Assembly (NCBI GenBank): GCA_002452745.1
Contig: DKFC01000041.1
Location: forward strand, 1 to 31,179
Direction: 5' to 3'
Length of the DNA stretch: 31,179 nt
Source: Firmicutes bacterium UBA6806
GTDB lineage: Bacteria; Bacillota; Clostridia; Peptostreptococcales; Acidaminobacteraceae
Positions 8,548 to 16,164 of this stretch are shown piece after piece (position 1 is the stretch's first letter; each line of letters starts with the position of its first letter). Made by a program: the position numbers and the translations under genes. The notes below the pieces were generated by a model, which was not told the origin of the DNA, did no database searches, and worked only from the letters and a program-made list of their open reading frames with translations.

Positions 8548-10362
8548 ATGGACAATAAGAAACTGATGACGGGTAATCAAGCCATCGCAAGGGGTTTTTA
8601 TGAAGCAGGCGGACATGTTGCGACAAGTTATCCTGGGTCGCCAACGGTGGAAATTATCGACACCATAAAAAGGCATCATAAGGCAGGATACGCTGAGTTT
8701 TCTGTAAATGAAAAAGTAGCCCTAGAGGTTGGTATTGGCAGTAGCATGGCTGGTGCAAGGACACTGGTTGCCATGAAGCATGTTGGCGTCAATATTGCGG
8801 CAGATCCTTTAATGACTTTTACGCAAACCAAGACCAAAGGCGGTTTTATCTTGGTCTCCGGAGATGATCCAGGAATGGCGAGTTCTCAAAATGAACAGGA
8901 TAACAGGCTGTTTGCAAAATTTGCCAATATGCCGGTTTTAGATCCTTCCACTAGCCAAGAGGCAAAAGAAATGACCAAGCTTGGATTTGAAATTAGCGAA
9001 AAATATGAGACGCCTGTGATGCTTAGAATTACATCAAGGCTTTGTCACAGTAGAAGTCATGTCTTTATTGAAGACCGGATAGAACATAGTATCAAAGGCT
9101 TCGAAAGGGATATTTCCAATTTTGGGATGATCCCACCCTATACCTTTGATAAGCAATACCATATGAAAGATCGAATTCTTGCCCTACAGAAGGATTTGGA
9201 ACAAGATGCTATAAGTCTTAATCGCTATGAGGCATTAGAGGACTCAAAGGTTCTTATCATCACATCAGGATTGGTCTATGAGCATTATAAGGCCTTAGAA
9301 CTCCCTTATAGCGTCTACAAGCTGGGTATGGTATATCCATTGCCGATTGAGGCTATTAGAAAGCTGTCAAAGACTTATGAAAGCATCATTGTCATAGAAG
9401 AAATGATGCCATTTATAGAAGACCAGCTTAAGCTTGCGGGTATAGAGTGTTGTGGAAAAGAATATTTTTCTTTTACAGGAGAGCTGGATATTCAAGACAT
9501 TAGGGCTGGTTTTGAAAAAGCAAATCTCCTTAAAAATGATTTGAGTCACCAAGCGCTTCAAAGTCACGACCAAACTTCAGAAGAAGTAATTGGCAGATTG
9601 CCCATGTTCTGTGCTGGCTGTCCTCATAGACCTGTATTTGATATTCTCAAAAAATCCAAAAAAAATGTTATTGGCGACATCGGCTGTTACTCCATGGGCA
9701 TATTGTATCCCCTAGAAGTGTTGGATACAGTCATTAGTATGGGGGCTTCCATTGGCATGATGAAGGGGATTAGCAAGGCACATCGACTTGCCAATAAAAA
9801 CGAATCGCTTGTGGCAGTCATAGGCGATGGCACTTTTTATCACTCGGGCATGACGGGTCTTGTGAATTTACTACATCAGTTAGATCCAGAAGAGAACATG
9901 ACCCTGATCATCTTGAACAATGCAACAACTGCCATGACAGGCGGACAGCCAACGGCAAGCTCAGGTGTGTATAATCAAAGTGATGACATGCATGTGGATA
10001 TGCTAAAGTTGATAGAGGCTATGGGATTTGAACGGGTTAAGGTTGTCGATCAGTTCGCTTATAAGGAAGCTAAACAGATTATTGATGGCGAGATTGCATA
10101 TAAAGGCCTCAGTATCGTCATTACGACGAGACCATGTGCCCTAAAATATAAAATAAAAGAGCCTATTTACTATGTAGACCCAAGCATTTGCATTGGTTGT
10201 AGAAGTTGTGTCAAAACAAACTGCCCGCCAATTCACATGAAAGCCTATGAAGGGATTGATAAGCTCAAGTCTTCTATAGACCCGTCAATGTGTGTTGGTT
10301 GTTCTGTGTGCTCACAGGTATGCCCAGTAAATGCAATTAAATCGACAAGAGAGGAGGCGTAA
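8548..10362 (+). CDS. iorA: Indolepyruvate:ferredoxin oxidoreductase, alpha subunit
   Basis: This 604-residue subunit of the thiamine-diphosphate enzyme oxidises aryl-pyruvates from Trp, Phe and Tyr to arylacetyl-CoA, reducing ferredoxin. The N-terminus shows the pyrimidine-binding domain (TGNQAIARGFYEAG, SYPGSPTVEI). The centre has FCAGCPHRPVFD and the TPP-binding GDIGCYSMG with GDGTFYHSGMTGL. The C-terminus has two [4Fe-4S] ferredoxin motifs, CIGCRSCVKTNCPP and CVGCSVCSQVCPVNAI. Length is normal. ATG at 8548 follows AAGGGGG. It is followed after 1 base by iorB. Iron-sulfur clusters and ferredoxin dependence imply strict anaerobiosis. The arylacetyl-CoA product and matching aldehydes connect logically with the AOR gene later in the window. 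Confidence 0.95.
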   Translation: MDNKKLMTGNQAIARGFYEAGGHVATSYPGSPTVEIIDTIKRHHKAGYAEFSVNEKVALEVGIGSSMAGARTLVAMKHVGVNIAADPLMTFTQTKTKGGFILVSGDDPGMASSQNEQDNRLFAKFANMPVLDPSTSQEAKEMTKLGFEISEKYETPVMLRITSRLCHSRSHVFIEDRIEHSIKGFERDISNFGMIPPYTFDKQYHMKDRILALQKDLEQDAISLNRYEALEDSKVLIITSGLVYEHYKALELPYSVYKLGMVYPLPIEAIRKLSKTYESIIVIEEMMPFIEDQLKLAGIECCGKEYFSFTGELDIQDIRAGFEKANLLKNDLSHQALQSHDQTSEEVIGRLPMFCAGCPHRPVFDILKKSKKNVIGDIGCYSMGILYPLEVLDTVISMGASIGMMKGISKAHRLANKNESLVAVIGDGTFYHSGMTGLVNLLHQLDPEENMTLIILNNATTAMTGGQPTASSGVYNQSDDMHVDMLKLIEAMGFERVKVVDQFAYKEAKQIIDGEIAYKGLSIVITTRPCALKYKIKEPIYYVDPSICIGCRSCVKTNCPPIHMKAYEGIDKLKSSIDPSMCVGCSVCSQVCPVNAIKSTREEA

Positions 10363-10363
10363 G

Positions 10364-10924
10364 ATGAATATCATCTTAGCAGGCGTAGGTGGTCAAGGCC
10401 TTGTTATGACAACTCAAATTATATGCGAGGTTGCAAGTCGCGCTGGTGCCGATGTAAAGTCCAATGATGTGGTGGGCCTCTCGCAAAGAGGCGGTAAAGT
10501 ATGGGGGAGTGTTAAATACGGAAAAGTCATCCATTCGCCAAATATCGAAAAGGGCACTGCAGATATTCTCATGGCCCTTGAGCCTCTTGAAGGTTTAAGG
10601 TGGCAGAGCTTTCTTAAAGCAGAGGGACAGGTCTTATTAAATTGTAGTGAAATCTATCCGGTATTTGCCATCGCTGAAAAGCAACCCTACCCTCATGATT
10701 ACGAGACGCGATTTAGAGCTGATCTTCACTTAAAAGCACACGATGCCCTAAAAAGCTGTGAAGCTTTAGGCAGCTCTAAGATGGTTAATGTCTTTCTTCT
10801 TGGGATGTTGGCCAAATGTTTGGACATTGAACCTGATTTATGGAAAGAAGTCATTTCAGACTATGTACCCTCCAAACTGGTAGACCTGAATTTACAGGCC
10901 TTTGACCAGGGATATTTAATCTAA
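10364..10924 (+). CDS. iorB: Indolepyruvate:ferredoxin oxidoreductase, beta subunit
   Basis: This 186-residue gamma-type domain of 2-oxoacid oxidoreductases forms the CoA-side subunit of the IorAB complex. The N-terminus NIILAGVGGQGLVMTTQI is the classic start of the family, followed by SNDVVGLSQRGGKVWGSVKYG. The start ATG at 10364 lies 1 base after the iorA stop and about 4 bases after a GAGGAGG that overlaps the end of iorA; an in-frame ATG at 10331 inside iorA is less likely because the conserved domain starts at NIIL. Translational coupling to iorA is expected. No terminator is evident after it; the next promoter lies at about 10947. Confidence 0.94.
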   Translation: MNIILAGVGGQGLVMTTQIICEVASRAGADVKSNDVVGLSQRGGKVWGSVKYGKVIHSPNIEKGTADILMALEPLEGLRWQSFLKAEGQVLLNCSEIYPVFAIAEKQPYPHDYETRFRADLHLKAHDALKSCEALGSSKMVNVFLLGMLAKCLDIEPDLWKEVISDYVPSKLVDLNLQAFDQGYLI

Positions 10925-10946
10925 TTCAGAAATTTTTTAAAAAACA

Positions 10947-10976
10947 TTAGCATGAAAAATGGAAGTGTGATATAAT
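10947..10976 (+). promoter_or_regulatory. Probable promoter of the DEAD-box helicase transcript
   Basis: TTAGCA (10947-10952) and TATAAT (10971-10976) are separated by 18 bases, with the extended -10 element TG-A directly before TATAAT. This places the transcript start near 10983 and gives the helicase gene a 5' leader of about 160 nt. Confidence 0.6.
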
Positions 10977-11010
10977 AACTTGTTGATGAAATCATCGGAT
11001 TTCGCAACTG

Positions 11011-11116
11011 TTAATAATACTCAGATGATTATTAAAGATGTGCGAAGGCGCATCTTTTAACCATTTGTTAGCAGAAAATCTTTCTGGATCGTAAGGCATC
11101 CAGAATTCTGTGGATG
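11011..11116 (+). promoter_or_regulatory. Structured leader of the DEAD-box helicase mRNA (candidate attenuator / cold-responsive element)
   Basis: Several hairpins can be drawn. (a) TTAATAAT/ATTATTAA at 11011-11018 and 11028-11035. (b) A terminator-like 10-bp stem AAAGATGTGC/GCGCATCTTT with GAAG loop (11034-11057), followed by only one further T. (c) TTCTGGAT (11082-11089) with ATCCAGAA (11098-11105). (d) CATCCA/TGGATG (11097-11116). Hairpins c and d use the same bases and exclude each other, and a and b overlap by two bases. This is the arrangement expected of a switching leader. RNA helicases of this family are commonly cold-induced and self-regulated, so the leader may report RNA folding state; that is inference. 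Confidence 0.5.
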
Positions 11117-11140
11117 TAAGATTGAGAAAGGAACAATTAA

Positions 11141-12967
11141 ATGAATAAAATTCAATTCAGTGAACTGAAAGTCTCAGAAGAAATTTTGAGAGCCGTTGAA
11201 GCTATGGGATTCGAGGAAACAACTCCTATACAAACAATGGCAATTCCCGTAGCGTTAGAGGGTAGAGATTTAGTAGGACAAGCACAGACGGGCACAGGAA
11301 AAACAGCCGCTTTTACAATTCCGATGCTTGAAGCGATTGATGAAAACAATCGTGGCGTTCAAGCACTTGTACTTTGCCCAACCCGTGAACTTGCTGTACA
11401 AATCTCTGAGGAAGTAAGCAAAATTGCGAAGTATAAAAAAGGCGTAAGCATCATGCCAATTTACGGTGGACAAGATATCGAAAGACAGATCAGAGGTCTT
11501 AGAAAGGGTGTTCATATCGTCATTGGTACACCAGGTAGAGTATTAGATCATCTTAGAAGAAAAACCCTTAAATTTGCAGATTTAAAAATGCTTATTTTAG
11601 ATGAAGCAGATGAGATGCTCAACATGGGCTTTAGAGAAGATATTGAACTCGTTCTTGATGATGTGGATCACGATATCCAAACGATGCTCTTCTCTGCAAC
11701 AATGCCAAGAGAAATCATGAATATTATCAATAAATACCAAAAAAATCCTGAAATCTTAAAAGTTGCCCATAAAGAATTGACAACGCCAAGCATTAAGCAG
11801 GTTTATTTGGAAATGAAGGATAAAGACAAGTTGGAAATTTTGAGTAGACTTGTTGACATTTATAATTTCAAGTTATCAATCGTTTTCTGTAATACTAAGA
11901 AGCGTGTTGATGAAGTAACCGATATGCTTCAAGCCAGAGGTTATCAGTGTGATAAAATTCATGGTGATATGAAGCAGACCCTTAGAATGAACGTTATCAA
12001 CAAATTCAAACGTGGCGATATCGAGCTTTTAGTAGCGACAGACGTAGCAGCTAGAGGACTTGATGTTGAAAATGTTGAAGCTGTTTTCAACTATGATATG
12101 CCAAGCCATGAAGAATACTATGTTCATAGAATTGGTAGAACAGGTAGAGCAGGCAAAGAAGGTATTTCCTTTACATTTGTTACCTACAGAGAATACCATT
12201 TGCTTAGAAATATCAAGCAATACACAAAATCAGATATTGTACATCATCCAATTCCTAAAATTACAGATATTGAAGCTATGAAGCGCGAATTGTTCCTTGG
12301 TAGGGTTAAAGAGCGTATTCAATCTGGACTTGATGCTAAATTTATCAGAATTATTGAAGAGTTTTCAGACGAAGCTTTTTCACCAGTTGAAATCGCAGCT
12401 GCTTTACTCCAGATGGAATTAGAAATGGAGAAAGCAAAAGAAATTGATTCGATTGACAATGAGAAAAAAGCAAAAAATAACAATCAACGTTCGGATTCAA
12501 GATCAGATTCAAGATCGGGTTCTAAGTTCAAAGGCAGAAACTCAGGTACAATGATTCGTATGCACATTAACGTGGGTAACAATCATCATGTTAGACCGAG
12601 AGACATCGTAGGTGCTATTGCTAATGAAGCTGATATCGATGGCAGCTTAATCGGTAGTGTAGACATCTATGACTCTTTCTCATTTGTTGAAATTCCAGAA
12701 AGTCATGCAGATAGAGTGCTAGAAAGAATGGATCAACGCCATATCAAAGGTAAGCCAATTTCAATTGAGCGTGCAAAAGATAGAGGCAAGGAAAGAGGCA
12801 AAGAACGAGGTGGCAAGGATAGAGGCAAAGACCACAGAAGCTTTAGAAGCAATAGTGATTCTGATGGCTCTAGACCAAAGAAAAGCTACAAAGATAAGCC
12901 ATATAAAGATGGTAAGTCGGATGGCGATAAAAAAAGAGTACGTGTAAAAAAAGAGCGTAGCATCTAA
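11141..12967 (+). CDS. DEAD-box ATP-dependent RNA helicase (DeaD/CshA type) with DbpA-like RNA-binding domain
   Basis: This 608-residue cytosolic RNA helicase carries all core motifs: Q motif (GFEETTPIQ, about 23-31), motif I AQTGTGKT, Ia PTREL, TPGR, II DEAD, III SAT, FCNTKK, V ATDVAARGLD and VI HRIGRTGRAGKEG. After a linker rich in Ser/Asp/Arg (near 450-465), a DbpA-type RNA-recognition domain runs from about 466 to 540 (MIRMHINVGNNHHVRPRDIVGAI to HIKGKPISIERA). The tail after that is repetitive and very basic (Arg-Gly-Lys-Glu units), typical for non-specific RNA binding. The role is RNA unwinding in ribosome assembly, mRNA turnover or cold adaptation. The ATG at 11141 follows AAAGGAA. It has its own promoter and long leader, and no terminator before the adjoining transporter remnant. 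Confidence 0.94.
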   Translation: MNKIQFSELKVSEEILRAVEAMGFEETTPIQTMAIPVALEGRDLVGQAQTGTGKTAAFTIPMLEAIDENNRGVQALVLCPTRELAVQISEEVSKIAKYKKGVSIMPIYGGQDIERQIRGLRKGVHIVIGTPGRVLDHLRRKTLKFADLKMLILDEADEMLNMGFREDIELVLDDVDHDIQTMLFSATMPREIMNIINKYQKNPEILKVAHKELTTPSIKQVYLEMKDKDKLEILSRLVDIYNFKLSIVFCNTKKRVDEVTDMLQARGYQCDKIHGDMKQTLRMNVINKFKRGDIELLVATDVAARGLDVENVEAVFNYDMPSHEEYYVHRIGRTGRAGKEGISFTFVTYREYHLLRNIKQYTKSDIVHHPIPKITDIEAMKRELFLGRVKERIQSGLDAKFIRIIEEFSDEAFSPVEIAAALLQMELEMEKAKEIDSIDNEKKAKNNNQRSDSRSDSRSGSKFKGRNSGTMIRMHINVGNNHHVRPRDIVGAIANEADIDGSLIGSVDIYDSFSFVEIPESHADRVLERMDQRHIKGKPISIERAKDRGKERGKERGGKDRGKDHRSFRSNSDSDGSRPKKSYKDKPYKDGKSDGDKKRVRVKKERSI

Positions 12968-12971
12968 TTAA

Positions 12972-13379
12972 AGCTTAATAAAATCAAATATAACAGGAAT
13001 CGGTGTTGGTGTAACAATTGAATTATTAGGTTTACCAGTACTTCCAATCGCAATCGGTTTATATTTACCAATTCACCTTTCTACGCCAATCATGGTGGGT
13101 GGTTTCGTAAGAGGCTTACTTGATAAGAAACTTAACAAGGCTGAAGGTAACCAAACTGAAGAGTCAATCTTCAAACACAAAATTGATTCAGGTATCCTTT
13201 ACGCATCAGGCTTAATCGCAGGTGAAGGTTTAATCGGTATCTTACTTGCTGTATTTGCAGTAGGTGGTATCAACTTAGCGCTTGGCACTAGTATCGGGCA
13301 AATTGGGGCACTATTATTCTTCGGTGCATTAACGTATTCATTGGTACATTTTTCAATCTTAAGAAAATACTCTAAGTAG
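12972..13379 (+). pseudogene. 3'-terminal remnant of an OPT-family (oligopeptide) transporter gene
   Basis: An open frame begins right after an in-frame TAA at 12969-12971, four bases past the helicase stop. From 12990 it reads ITGIGVGVTIELLGLPVLPI, then GLYLPIHLSTPIMVGGF, KHKIDSGILYASGLIAGEG and a C-terminal membrane segment ending RKYSK. The LP(V)LP.A.GLYLP..LSTPI..GG and SG..ASGLIAGE patterns are those of the last transmembrane region of OPT-family peptide/metal transporters, which are normally more than 600 residues. Similarity starts upstream of the first ATG (13092), no ribosome binding site is present, and about 80% of the protein is missing. A deletion that fused the helicase 3' end to the transporter 3' end explains this best. 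Translation of a 95-residue product from 13092 is possible but would lack a transport fold. Confidence 0.8.
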
Positions 13380-13423
13380 TCTTTAAATTGAAATCGTATC
13401 TTTAACAAGATGTGATAAACTAT

Positions 13424-13452
13424 ATTGAGAGGGTATCTGATATCCTCTCAAT
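13424..13452 (+). terminator. Strong hairpin before the PqqD-like gene, terminator-like
   Basis: A near-perfect hairpin with a 9-bp ATTGAGAGG/CCTCTCAAT stem extends inward by four more pairs (one G-U) to a CTG loop. It is followed by ATTTTAT. It can end transcripts from the helicase/OPT-remnant side, but the T-tract is poor. It also ends only about 9 bases before the GAGGTG ribosome binding site of the next gene, so it could influence translation. Confidence 0.55.
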
Positions 13453-13472
13453 ATTTTATAAAGAGGTGAAAG

Positions 13473-13829
13473 ATGGCTAAAAAACTTACAAATCAGGATA
13501 ATTTTTTAGATCTAGTTCCAGTAAGAAGTGAAAAAATTAATTGGGTTACACTTGAAAATGATATCGTACAAATTCAAATAGACAGAAACAGTTGGCTGGA
13601 TAAAGTGGTTCGAGTTTTCTTTAAAACGCCAACGATGATGAAAATAGATTTAGACCAATATGGTTCTTATATTTGGACAGCCATAGATGGAAAAAGTGAC
13701 ATCAGTGAAATTGCAGAGGGCTTCAAAGAAAAGTTCGGACAAGAAGTTGAGCCCCTTTATGAGAGACTGGGATCATATGTCAATATATTAAGAAATAACG
13801 AGTTTGTTAAACTTGAAAAGAAATCCTAA
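13473..13829 (+). CDS. PqqD family protein (RiPP recognition element-like)
   Basis: This 118-residue protein has the PqqD fold signature: DIVQIQIDRNSWLDKVVRVF, MKIDLDQYGSYIWTAIDGK, SDISEIAEGFKEKFG and VEPLYERLGSYVNILRNNEFV. Such domains bind leader peptides and present them to radical SAM or other modifying enzymes in RiPP pathways; free-standing copies also occur with unknown roles. Here no precursor peptide or radical SAM enzyme is adjacent; the nearest SPASM radical SAM gene is 15 kb downstream. The start ATG follows AGAGGTG. It is 36 bases upstream of a small membrane protein and probably in one operon with that gene and the dipeptidase gene. The family call is good; the function is unknown. 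Confidence 0.8.
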   Translation: MAKKLTNQDNFLDLVPVRSEKINWVTLENDIVQIQIDRNSWLDKVVRVFFKTPTMMKIDLDQYGSYIWTAIDGKSDISEIAEGFKEKFGQEVEPLYERLGSYVNILRNNEFVKLEKKS

Positions 13830-13865
13830 AAGTGCAATAATTAGGATGTCGAAAGGATTTTGAAG

Positions 13866-14216
13866 ATGCTTACTACTTTATTTGAAATTATATTGTTTGC
13901 AGTTGCTTTTACCCTATTGATGGCTTGGGGCTATGTCAAGAAACAAAGACAATCTGAAGAGCTCGTCACTAGACTCATGTACAGCTGTGAAAAAAAAGTG
14001 CTTAAGGCTTTTAAGAAGAACAATTTGTTGAGCTATGTTGAGCTTGCAGAAGTGGTTAAAGGCACAAAAGCATCCTTATTTTGGAGCAAAAACAAGGCAA
14101 TCGTCAATGATCCGTCTGAGATTTTGGATAAAATTCTTGCGGATATGATGCGCAAGGGCTTAATCACTGAAGGACGACAAAAAACTTATCATTGGGAACA
14201 GGGAGGGGATTTATAA
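13866..14216 (+). CDS. Small membrane-anchored protein with winged-helix-like C-terminal part, unknown function
   Basis: I do not recognise this 116-residue protein as a named family. It has one N-terminal membrane segment (LFEIILFAVAFTLLMAWGY, residues about 5-23), then a charged cytosolic part. ELVTRLMYSCEKKVLKAF, LSYVELAEVV, DPSEILDKILADMMRKGLI and TYHW together look like a winged-helix arrangement (three helices and a short wing). ATG at 13866 is chosen because AAAGGA (13852-13857) is 8 bases away; a TTG at 13860 would be only 2 bases from it. Its stop overlaps the dipeptidase start by one base (TAATG), so translation is coupled. With PqqD upstream and the peptidase downstream, a shared peptide-related role is possible. 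Confidence 0.7.
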   Translation: MLTTLFEIILFAVAFTLLMAWGYVKKQRQSEELVTRLMYSCEKKVLKAFKKNNLLSYVELAEVVKGTKASLFWSKNKAIVNDPSEILDKILADMMRKGLITEGRQKTYHWEQGGDL

Positions 14217-15667
14217 TGGAAAATGTATTAAAGGGTTTACAGCCAGAAAGCGTATTTAAGAATTTTGAAGCACTTACTAGAATTCCAAGAGAATCAGGAA
14301 ATGAAGGTGAAGTTGCAGAATATCTGGTTACATTTGCAAAAAATCTAGGACTTGAAGTGATTAAGGAAGAATCAAACAACATCATCATCAAGAAACCTGC
14401 AACACCAGGCTATGAAAATGGGCCTACTGTAATCCTTCAAGGCCATACAGACATGGTTTGTGTAAAAAATGATGACTTAGAATTTGATTTCAACAGCCAG
14501 CCGATTCCACTTGTAATCGATGGTGATTTTATAAAGACAAAAGGTACAACTTTAGGTGCGGACAACGGAATCGCTGTGGCCATGGCCATGAGCATCTTAG
14601 AATCGACAACGCTTGAGCATCCTGCACTTGTGGCACTTTTCACAGTGGCTGAAGAGACGGGCATGGACGGCGTGGTTTCTTTAAATCCAGACAATGTTAA
14701 GGGTGATATTCTCATCAATATCGATTCAGAAGAAGAAGGTACACTCCTTGCATCGTGTGCAGGTGGCGTTAACAATATTATCGAATACCCATATGAAACT
14801 CAAAAAGCAACTTGTACAGAGGGCTTTAAACTCGTTATTCAAGGCTTAAACGGGGGTCATTCAGGGATTGAAATTAATAAAAATAGAGCAAATGCCTTAA
14901 AACTTTTGGGTAGAGTGCTTAAATCATTTGAAAACCACTTTAAGTTTGAGCTTGCTCACATTTCTGGTGGCGAAAAAATGAATGCCATTGCAAAACGTGC
15001 TGAAATGACTTTCGGTGTACGTGCATCTGACGTTGAAACATTAGAGCAACTCGTGCCGCTTCTTAAAGAAATGTTCGTTAATGAAGTTTTAGCGACGGAT
15101 GGTGGCATCGACCTCGTTCTCACTGAAGTAGAAGCACCAAAAGTCGTTATGACTGAAAAATCGGCAAAAGATATCGCAAACATCCTTAGATTGACACCAT
15201 TTGGCGTTGAGACGATGAGTGGTGGTATCGCAGGTTTAGTTGAAAGTTCTTCTAACCTTGGTGTTCTTGAGCAAACAGACACAGTGGTTAAATTCACAAA
15301 TGCAGTGAGAAGCTCAGTTAAATCATTAAAGTTTGAAATCAACGAGCGATTTGCAATTATCAGTGAAATGACAGGTTCTAAAAACTATCTTGTGGCGGAT
15401 TATCCAGAGTGGCAGTTTAAACTTGATTCTCCAATTAGAGAACTTATGAAAACGGTTTATGGTGAAATGTTTGATGCAGAACTTAAGGTAGATGCAATCC
15501 ATGCAGGCCTTGAGTGTGGTTTCTTAAAAGAAAAAGTAGGCGATATTGATATGATTTCTTTAGGACCAAACTTATTTGATGTGCATACGCCATTTGAAAA
15601 ACTCAGTATTTCTTCAACTAAGCGCGTATATGAGTTCCTTTGTGAAGTCTTGAAGCGTTTAAAATAA
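14216..15667 (+). CDS. pepD: Aminoacyl-histidine dipeptidase (Xaa-His dipeptidase, M20C peptidase)
   Basis: This 483-residue cytosolic metallopeptidase cleaves Xaa-His and related dipeptides. The M20 metal ligands are visible: GHTDMVC (His and Asp near residues 80-82), GADNGIAVAMAM (bridging Asp), AEETGMDG (catalytic Glu pair) and NIDSEEEG. The central lid domain has GGHSGIEINKNRANA, and the C-terminal ligand is in IHAGLECG. Length matches PepD. The start ATG at 14216 overlaps the upstream stop by one base and has GGAGGGG about 6 bases upstream; this N-terminus (MENVLKGLQPESVFKNFEAL) matches the family. A strong terminator follows. The role fits peptide and amino-acid use as a carbon source. 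Confidence 0.93.
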   Translation: MENVLKGLQPESVFKNFEALTRIPRESGNEGEVAEYLVTFAKNLGLEVIKEESNNIIIKKPATPGYENGPTVILQGHTDMVCVKNDDLEFDFNSQPIPLVIDGDFIKTKGTTLGADNGIAVAMAMSILESTTLEHPALVALFTVAEETGMDGVVSLNPDNVKGDILINIDSEEEGTLLASCAGGVNNIIEYPYETQKATCTEGFKLVIQGLNGGHSGIEINKNRANALKLLGRVLKSFENHFKFELAHISGGEKMNAIAKRAEMTFGVRASDVETLEQLVPLLKEMFVNEVLATDGGIDLVLTEVEAPKVVMTEKSAKDIANILRLTPFGVETMSGGIAGLVESSSNLGVLEQTDTVVKFTNAVRSSVKSLKFEINERFAIISEMTGSKNYLVADYPEWQFKLDSPIRELMKTVYGEMFDAELKVDAIHAGLECGFLKEKVGDIDMISLGPNLFDVHTPFEKLSISSTKRVYEFLCEVLKRLK

Positions 15668-15686
15668 TATCATACTAAAACATTAT

Positions 15687-15720
15687 AAAGCGCAAGATCC
15701 TATTGGATTTTGCGCTTTTT
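15687..15720 (+). terminator. Intrinsic terminator after the dipeptidase gene
   Basis: A 14-bp stem AAAGCGCAAGATCC/GGATTTTGCGCTTT (one G-U pair) with loop TATT is followed by a T run. This is a textbook rho-independent terminator for the pqqD-like/pepD operon. Confidence 0.92.
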
Positions 15721-15730
15721 AGCATATAAG

Positions 15731-15759
15731 AAAAGCCTCTATTTATAATATAGAGGCTT
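15731..15759 (-). terminator. Intrinsic terminator for the small secreted protein gene
   Basis: A 10-bp stem AAGCCTCTAT/ATAGAGGCTT with 7-base loop is followed on the minus strand by TTTTCTTAT. It closes the minus-strand gene at 15804-16073 and faces the plus-strand terminator just upstream. Confidence 0.75.
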
Positions 15760-15803
15760 AATGATATATTTTTTTAGTTTTAGGACACCACTAAAGTAAT
15801 CAT

Positions 15804-16073
15804 TTATTGGTGGGAAAAATCTGGAATGCCCCAGAAATACATATCTAAATCGACATTTCTTTTTTCGGTGATTAAAGCCTTGTGACCTTCAGTGTCAGCG
15901 CTTGCCGCATCAGGCACCTCGTCATAAGATTCTGACAGGATGTCTCTGCCATAAAAAGCAGATTGACGATCGTAATTCTTATTCCCAGCGTTTGGATCCG
16001 CAAAGGAAGCACTAAATAATGTCAACAAGACAATTGTAACAAGTACCAGTAATATTTCTATTTTACGAACCAT
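15804..16073 (-). CDS. Small secreted protein with signal peptide, unknown function
   Basis: This is an 89-residue protein if started at the ATG 16071-16073, which is favoured because AGGAG lies 8 bases upstream; a longer frame upstream lacks a good site. The N-terminus MVRKIEILLVLVTIVLLTLF is a signal peptide, and SASFA followed by DPNAG gives a likely signal peptidase I site near residue 27. The mature part is about 62 residues, acidic, with YDRQSAFYGRDILSESYDE and a C-terminus YFWGIPDFSHQ. There is no lipobox, cysteine or known domain, so I cannot name it. It is transcribed alone between its own terminator and the acyltransferase gene 91 bases upstream. An exported peptide or small cell-wall protein are options. 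Confidence 0.65.
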   Translation of the reverse strand: MVRKIEILLVLVTIVLLTLFSASFADPNAGNKNYDRQSAFYGRDILSESYDEVPDAASADTEGHKALITEKRNVDLDMYFWGIPDFSHQ

Positions 16074-16164
16074 TAAGACTCTCCTATTCATACAATCAGT
16101 GGCATAACAGCTAATACTTATATTACGCCTGATAAATAGGTGTGTCAATGCCTTAGAAAAGGGT

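Noticed and set aside
8548..10924. Pyruvate or 2-oxoglutarate:ferredoxin oxidoreductase
   Set aside because: The two-subunit layout with the alpha subunit ending in two ferredoxin motifs and a separate small gamma-type subunit is that of IorAB.
13092..13379. Intact small membrane protein gene of 95 codons
   Set aside because: OPT similarity continues upstream of this ATG to about 12990, and there is no ribosome binding site, so a truncated gene is the better reading.
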